The translations under genes were made by a program, and so were the position numbers. A stretch of DNA of 11,888 nucleotides from positions 11,345 to 23,232 of the forward strand of contig LSSL01001226.1 in assembly GCA_001953115.1 (NCBI GenBank). The letters run 5' to 3'. Numbering within the stretch: position 1 is the first letter of the stretch; each line of letters begins with the position of its first letter. Shown piece by piece: positions 8,861 to 11,888 of this stretch. Source of the stretch: Smittium mucronatum. Its lineage: Eukaryota; Kickxellomycota; Harpellomycetes; Harpellales; Legeriomycetaceae. The notes below the pieces were generated by a model. It did no database searches. It had not been told where the DNA came from and saw only the letters and a program-made list of their open reading frames with translations.

Positions 8861-8958
8861 GGTAAGAGCTGTGTGTGGTAATAGAAGTGACGATGAGCGT
8901 AGTTAATATAAAGTTTAATTTAATGTGCTCATGATATGGTACCTTCGTGATATTTTTT
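8861..8958 (+). ncRNA. Paired hairpins ending in T6, possible small RNA
   Basis: Inside the inverted repeat the GC content rises locally. A 14-position stem (8893-8906 with 8919-8932, 12 of 14 positions paired counting two wobbles, core ATGAGC/GCTCAT) is followed by a smaller stem-loop (8934-8953). T6 at 8953-8958 comes next, which would suit RNA polymerase III termination. I see no clear A or B box and match no known RNA. Chance hairpins are a serious alternative. Confidence 0.15.
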
Positions 8959-9162
8959 AGAGCAGGACAGTTACCATACTTTATAATTAAGATTATTAAA
9001 ACGTCTAGATGAATAATTAGTTTGAAAATTTATTTTAACTCAATTAAAAATAATCAATTTGAAGCTGTATATCTGGTACAAGCCTTATTTTTGTGAAACG
9101 GCTTGAAAATCTAAATCATCTAAAATTTTCTAGTAGAATATAAAGAGTATTGAATGTATGGC

Positions 9163-9169
9163 GGGGGGG
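9163..9169 (+). repeat. G7 run
   Basis: Seven G residues directly after ATGGC. They form the first codons of a 69-codon open frame (9158-9367) that otherwise has no coding support. Confidence 0.95.
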
Positions 9170-9397
9170 TATTATTGCATTAAAAAACACGAGTTACATT
9201 CAATAAGTCCTACATTACATGCTTATTCAATATATCAGTTTGAAAAAAACAAGTTGGATATAAAGAATACACGCTTTTATTTAAACAAAAAAAAAAAAAG
9301 GATTCCTTATATATTAGGAATTTTTCATATAAAGATTATTTTATTTTTTTTTTGCAAAAAAAAATAAATGCAGAGATATACATTGAGAGAAGTGAAT

Positions 9398-9404
9398 GGG
9401 GGGG
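9398..9404 (+). repeat. G7 run at the right edge of the AT core
   Basis: Seven G residues in the context GTGAAT-G7-TTTATTC. The run coincides with the point where GC content rises. The GAAT-Gn context also precedes the G10 run at 7826. Confidence 0.95.
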
Positions 9405-9482
9405 TTTATTCGAGGAGGAGAAGAGCTCGCAATTAAACCGTATTACTATATGTATTGTCGCATTTTGCAGACCAAGAGCTTG

Positions 9483-9507
9483 GCTATCCCTTTAATCAAT
9501 CGATAGC
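9483..9507. repeat. Small hairpin
   Basis: GCTATC (9483-9488) pairs with GATAGC (9502-9507) around 13 bases. It sits in the slightly GC-richer stretch between the inverted-repeat arms. Confidence 0.5.
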
Positions 9508-9619
9508 TTTAGACCCGTAGAAAAATATTCTTCTGTATATATAGACCTTATTTTACATAACCCATATACCTAATGAGACAAAGATTTATCAATTTTTTTC
9601 GCCTTTTAATTTTCTACTA

Positions 9620-9750
9620 AATTAGTATGGATTTGGTTGATTTTTTTTTTTGGTGAAACTAATATCTGTAACATCAAATGGTATAGATTTTTATATTTTA
9701 GAGTGTTTTTGAAAAAAATCAGTATGATTTCAATGAAATTAGGATATTGC
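9620..9750 (-). repeat. Right arm of long inverted repeat
   Basis: Reverse-complement partner of 8594-8722, lying about 900 bases away. It contains the exact 16-base match AACATCAAATGGTATA (9670-9685) and ends near AGGATATT (9741-9748). No target-site duplication is evident beside the arms. Confidence 0.8.
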
Positions 9751-10295
9751 CAAGATATTAGCAGATTTATAATAACTTGTCTTGTTTATTTATAGATCTG
9801 TAATTCGATAAAGTATCTATTCTATTTGAATGAAACCAAAACATTTAGGCTTTGGATTTACATAAAAAGTAGGCGTTATAGAAATTAATTTTCAGTCAAA
9901 TAAAAGATGATGAAGGATATAATATGGGAATAGTAGTTATGCTGAGAGTTTTAAAATGGCTATAAATGCGATTTATGTGTAAACTCAGGTATTTCCCCTC
10001 CACTTATTTTAAGGGGATGTTTTTTTATTATTTGATTCTATTTATGGATATACATATATGTGTGGTTTTTTTATCCAAAATTTATGAGTTTGTAAGTTAG
10101 CTCTTTCTATAATTATAATAATAAATGAATGGCAGTGCATCCAGTCGAAGGATGATATCAATAATACCGATGAACTGTTTTTTTGGTTAAGCTTACATTT
10201 CCTACAGAAACCTAAAAATAAAAAACCTATCAAACCGAAAACCAATTTCTATATCCGGCGAATAACAAGATAAAATAACATTAATGGTACTTTGA
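9751..10295. other. Spacer without a supportable gene
   Basis: GC is intermediate. No open frame is convincing. The 67-codon minus-strand frame (10042-10245) starts only with TTG, just after an in-frame stop. The stretch contains a hairpin followed by T7 at 9994-10026, and the word GATAAAGTAT at 9807-9816, which recurs in the stem at 11233-11274. Confidence 0.55.
9994..10026 (+). repeat. Six-base-pair hairpin followed by T7
   Basis: TCCCCT (9994-9999) pairs with AGGGGA (10012-10017) around a 12-base loop, and T7 follows at 10020-10026. The shape resembles an intrinsic terminator, but there is no gene ending beside it and the host appears eukaryotic. I therefore label it only as a hairpin. 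Confidence 0.45.
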
Positions 10296-10508
10296 TACAA
10301 AACTTACAGAACTGCACCAATTCAATCCATTTTATACGACACTGAATATCTAAATAAATGTAATCATAATATTTACAAATTTATTGGAGGAGCATCGAGA
10401 CCACTATGGAACTCTTCTCGAAAGCGAATAAATATAATTTGCGAGGCTTTAGCTAAGAGATTTGATCTGAATTTTATGGAGAACAAAACTCAATTTTGCA
10501 TACTCTGA
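10296..10508 (+). pseudogene. Open coding-like frame lacking a start
   Basis: This frame is open for 70 codons from after a TGA (10293-10295) to TGA 10506-10508, with no ATG in its first fifty codons. It contains FIGGASRPLWNSSRKRINII and CEALAKRFDLNF. Codon-position GC is about 34, 35 and 26%, a modest depletion at position 3. A possible splice acceptor, AAAACTTACAG, ends at 10309, so this could be an exon. It overlaps the next coding-like frame (10466-10582) in a different register. No family is recognised. Confidence 0.2.
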
Positions 10509-10582
10509 ATGAAGAGAGATTGCGAGTTTTATTTTCTGGCTTTACGACTGCATCTACACCTGAAACAACCAATAACCAATAA
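10466..10582 (+). pseudogene. Short coding-like frame overlapping the previous one
   Basis: This is a 38-codon open frame from after TGA 10463-10465 to TAA 10580-10582. It includes ILHTLNEERLRVLFSGFTTA. GC at codon position 3 is about 24%, against about 40% at positions 1 and 2. It takes over from 10296-10508 with a register change in a 43-base overlap, the pattern of a single indel in a decayed gene. It could also be chance. Confidence 0.18.
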
Positions 10583-10587
10583 CCAGT
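10567..10587. repeat. Tandem AACCAAT heptamer
   Basis: Two exact copies and one with a single change (AACCAGT), in tandem. They lie at the 3' end of the coding-like frame 10466-10582. Confidence 0.85.
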
Positions 10588-10626
10588 AATAGTCTTTAGT
10601 TCCAACAATAAAATCAATTACAGCTA

Positions 10627-10815
10627 ATGGTTGAACGGAATCGATTGAAATTAGACAAAGAAAGAAAAAGGTCGAATAGTTTAAAAAAGCGAAACACATC
10701 GAGTTTTTTACCCAAACTTTTCAAAAGCTACTTTTTAGTTCTTGAGATAATATTCACCAATAAAACGGAGTTAATCTCGAGAAAAGGGATTGATAAGCAT
10801 GAATTAATTTTTTGA
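10627..10815 (+). CDS. Weak short open frame, very basic
   Basis: ATG 10627 to TGA 10813-10815 gives 62 residues beginning MVERNRLKLDKERKRSNSLK, with a hydrophobic middle (SYFLVLEIIF). It continues the succession of + strand frames in this flank. There is no recognised domain, no regulatory sequence and little statistical support. It may be an exon piece or accidental. Confidence 0.12.
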   Translation: MVERNRLKLDKERKRSNSLKKRNTSSFLPKLFKSYFLVLEIIFTNKTELISRKGIDKHELIF

Positions 10816-10849
10816 CCAAACTATTGGATAAATTGCCGGTCAGGGGGAG

Positions 10850-10960
10850 GTAAAGAAATCATATCACAAACTAATTGGTGCTTTCAGGTTAGTGCAATAA
10901 TGAATCCAGATTTATGGCCAATTTTTTTATTCTCATGTTTTCGTAGTAGCATGATTTTAG
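10850..10960 (+). other. Possible spliceosomal intron
   Basis: The sequence GGGAG/GTAAAG at 10850 fits a 5' splice site, and CATGATTTTAG/GC at 10960 fits a 3' splice site preceded by a T-rich stretch. The interval is 111 bases and ends exactly where the open frame 10961-11233 begins. Against it, the upstream frame that would join in phase meets a stop only six codons back. Confidence 0.18.
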
Positions 10961-11233
10961 GCAAATATAACTATATTTTATCCAGGAAACAGCCGTAGTT
11001 GGGTAAAGTCCGATTATTATCGAATGGAAAAATGTAGCATTTCGCAAATAAGAATTCAAGGCACTCTTGGGGCCGGAAAAGGAGATTCCTCAAAAAAGCT
11101 AAAAAGAACATTCTTCAATATCCATCAACTTCAGTGCTTTGCTAAAAAGAAAAAAGTCCTGGTGTTTCAAGTTTCCGGCAGTCCATATAGGCTAGAACGT
11201 TTGCAAATTAGAAGGATGGATGAAGCGTATTAG
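10961..11233 (+). CDS. Longest open frame of the right flank, possible terminal exon
   Basis: The frame is open for 90 codons from just after TAG 10958-10960 to TAG 11231-11233. The first in-frame ATG is at 11024, giving 69 residues. The translation includes ITIFYPGNSRSWVKSDYYR before the ATG, and GTLGAGKGDSSKKLKR and VLVFQVSGSPYRLERLQI after it. Codon-position GC is about 41, 39 and 32%. If it is a terminal exon, the acceptor would be ATTTTAG at 10960 and translation would not start at 11024. The AGKGDSSKK stretch is not a full P-loop. A 10-base-pair stem follows the stop codon. No family is recognised, and a frame this long could still be chance at this GC. Confidence 0.25.
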   Translation, partial: ANITIFYPGNSRSWVKSDYYRMEKCSISQIRIQGTLGAGKGDSSKKLKRTFFNIHQLQCFAKKKKVLVFQVSGSPYRLERLQIRRMDEAY

Positions 11234-11274
11234 ATAAAGTATCCACAACCAAAAAAAAAAGCAAATACTTTATC
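11233..11274. repeat. 10-base-pair stem just after a stop codon
   Basis: GATAAAGTAT (11233-11242) is perfectly complementary to ATACTTTATC (11265-11274), with a 22-base loop containing A10. The left arm begins at the last base of the TAG ending the frame 10961-11233, so it would lie in a 3' untranslated region if that frame is real. Confidence 0.7.
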
Positions 11275-11475
11275 CCCTCTCACCTAATCTCTATTGGTTT
11301 AGCGCGTGAAAAAAACAAAGAATCTAAATGTTGCGGTTTACAAATCACCAACATAATTACAGTTCATTGGATTTGAAACCAGCTAATTTTCAGTTTTTGG
11401 TGAATAAAGCTAAAATGGGAATAGTGTAAATCGTGTTTTGGATTATAATGCTGGTTAAACTAAAATAGGGAAAAT
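11275..11475. other. Short spacer
   Basis: No open frame or repeat that I can support. TTACAG and TTTTCAG words occur (about 11361 and 11394) and could be acceptors if the flank is spliced. Confidence 0.4.
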
Positions 11476-11727
11476 ATGGTCGGTAGACACACAAATAGGC
11501 CTTTTTTATTGGACAAAAGAATTTATCGGCTGACTGTAAATTTTCAAATGCGCAAATGGAAGATGGAGAGTTGGGCGCAGAGGAGATTATTAGTAAATGA
11601 TGTATTTCAGCGATTGGGTTATCTAAAAGCTGCCTGGTTGTCAGCCAATGAGTATCATGTGCGCATTGTTATTTACTGGATTTATTTTATTTGCCGAGTT
11701 TCTAGACAAAGATTCGATTCTAGGTGA
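11476..11727 (+). CDS. 83-residue open frame with ATG, unrecognised
   Basis: ATG 11476 to TGA 11725-11727. The N-terminal half is rich in Arg and Lys (MVGRHTNRPFLLDKRIYRL). The C-terminal part is aromatic-rich (YHVRIVIYWIYFICRVSR). Its last 101 bases overlap another open frame in the next register (11627 to the window end), whose residues look more protein-like there. A single indel in 11627-11727 would make them one frame, so this may be the 5' half of a broken gene. An 18-base GTAAAT...TTTCAG segment lies within it (11592-11609) and its removal would keep the frame. Confidence 0.2.
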   Translation: MVGRHTNRPFLLDKRIYRLTVNFQMRKWKMESWAQRRLLVNDVFQRLGYLKAAWLSANEYHVRIVIYWIYFICRVSRQRFDSR

Positions 11728-11888
11728 ATTGGCAAGAAAGCAGTGGAAATTCCGATTGGGTACACAAAGAGCACACCAGCAAATTATGGATAGGGAAGAA
11801 GTAGCACCCACTCATCGATGGAGGCGAAGGTGGTGTGATAGTGAGGCGGGGATGATTCAGGCGGGTTGTTTTAGGGGGAAGGGGGAAG
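11627..11888 (+). CDS. Open frame running off the window, possible membrane-anchored protein
   Basis: The frame is open for 87 codons from after TAA 11624-11626 to the end of the window. The first ATG is at 11648, with a second at 11657. From 11648 the product starts MSIMCALLFTGFILFAEFLD, a hydrophobic stretch suitable for a signal anchor, and then becomes strongly charged (ARKQWKFRLGTQRAHQQ, then THRWRRRWCDSEAG). The C-terminus is outside the window. Codon-position GC is about 49, 46 and 43%. The family is unrecognised. The opposite strand is also open for much of this stretch, which lowers confidence. Confidence 0.2.
11874..11885 (+). repeat. Paired G5 tracts at window end
   Basis: Two G5 runs separated by AA at the right edge, again on the + strand. 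Confidence 0.85.

Larger units (their letters stand above)
1213..9390. other. Extremely AT-rich, gene-poor core
   Basis: GC drops from about 35-42% in the left flank to about 10-20% in many lines here and recovers only after about 9390. No supported gene is present. The open frames of 64-83 codons at 3483, 3824, 5184 and 9158 have no convincing codon bias. About that many are expected by chance with two strands of this length. On the + strand T exceeds A in roughly 1360-3300, while A exceeds T in roughly 4200-7600. Such DNA could be intergenic spacer, a matrix-attachment-like region or centromere-like AT-rich DNA. The sequence alone does not decide. Confidence 0.8.

Noticed and set aside
8941..8951. 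On the minus strand ATCACGAAGGT equals the loop of U1 snRNA stem-loop I bound by U1-70K.
   Set aside because: A U1 gene needs an ACTTACCTG-type 5' end about 25 bases upstream and an Sm site downstream. Neither is present on the minus strand here.
9158..9367. 69-codon open frame beginning ATG GCG GGG GGG
   Set aside because: The start is made by a G-run and the rest by A/T homopolymers. Its length is within chance expectation.
10042..10245. Minus-strand 67-codon frame with a hydrophobic N-terminus
   Set aside because: TTG start, with a stop just upstream. The hydrophobicity comes from T-rich codons.
11700..11725. GATTCGATTC word resembling a tRNA T-loop
   Set aside because: No acceptor stem, D-arm or anticodon arm can be placed around it.

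Overview
This window looks like gene-poor, very AT-rich eukaryotic (probably nuclear) DNA. The basis is negative and compositional. No open frame on either strand exceeds about 90 codons. There is no bacterial-style packing of genes or ribosome binding sites, and I found no rRNA, canonical tRNA, CRISPR array or recognisable transposase. Long homopolymers (A21, A17, T15, T12, G11, G10) are common. I cannot name the organism, and I recognise no protein family.

Layout. (1) Positions 1 to about 1212 have moderate GC (roughly 35-42% by eye). They carry a chain of short open frames, all on the + strand, several with coding-like codon-position bias. They read like exon pieces or a decayed gene. (2) Positions about 1213-9390 are an extremely AT-rich core, with many 60-base lines at only 10-20% GC. 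Its left part (about 1360-3300) is T-rich on the + strand and holds a degenerate family of direct repeats. Its middle (about 4200-7600) is A-rich. A 13-base motif recurs at 3392, 7146 and 8039. (3) Positions about 8430-9760 form the most structured part. A roughly 130-base imperfect inverted repeat (8594-8722 against 9620-9750) flanks about 900 bases. A 75-base island of about 49% GC (8434-8508) lies just outside the left arm, and a strong hairpin pair ending in T6 (8893-8958) lies between the arms. (4) Positions about 9400-11888 return to moderate GC. They again hold overlapping short + strand open frames in changing registers, plus one possible intron (10850-10960).

All six G-runs of seven or more bases lie on the + strand, and no C-run is longer than five. 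The left-flank G11 run sits exactly where one open frame ends and another in a different register takes over. There is no demonstrable gene system here. The best leads are the candidate structured RNAs near the inverted repeat and the coding-like tracts in the two flanks. Base composition and alignment figures were counted by hand and are approximate.
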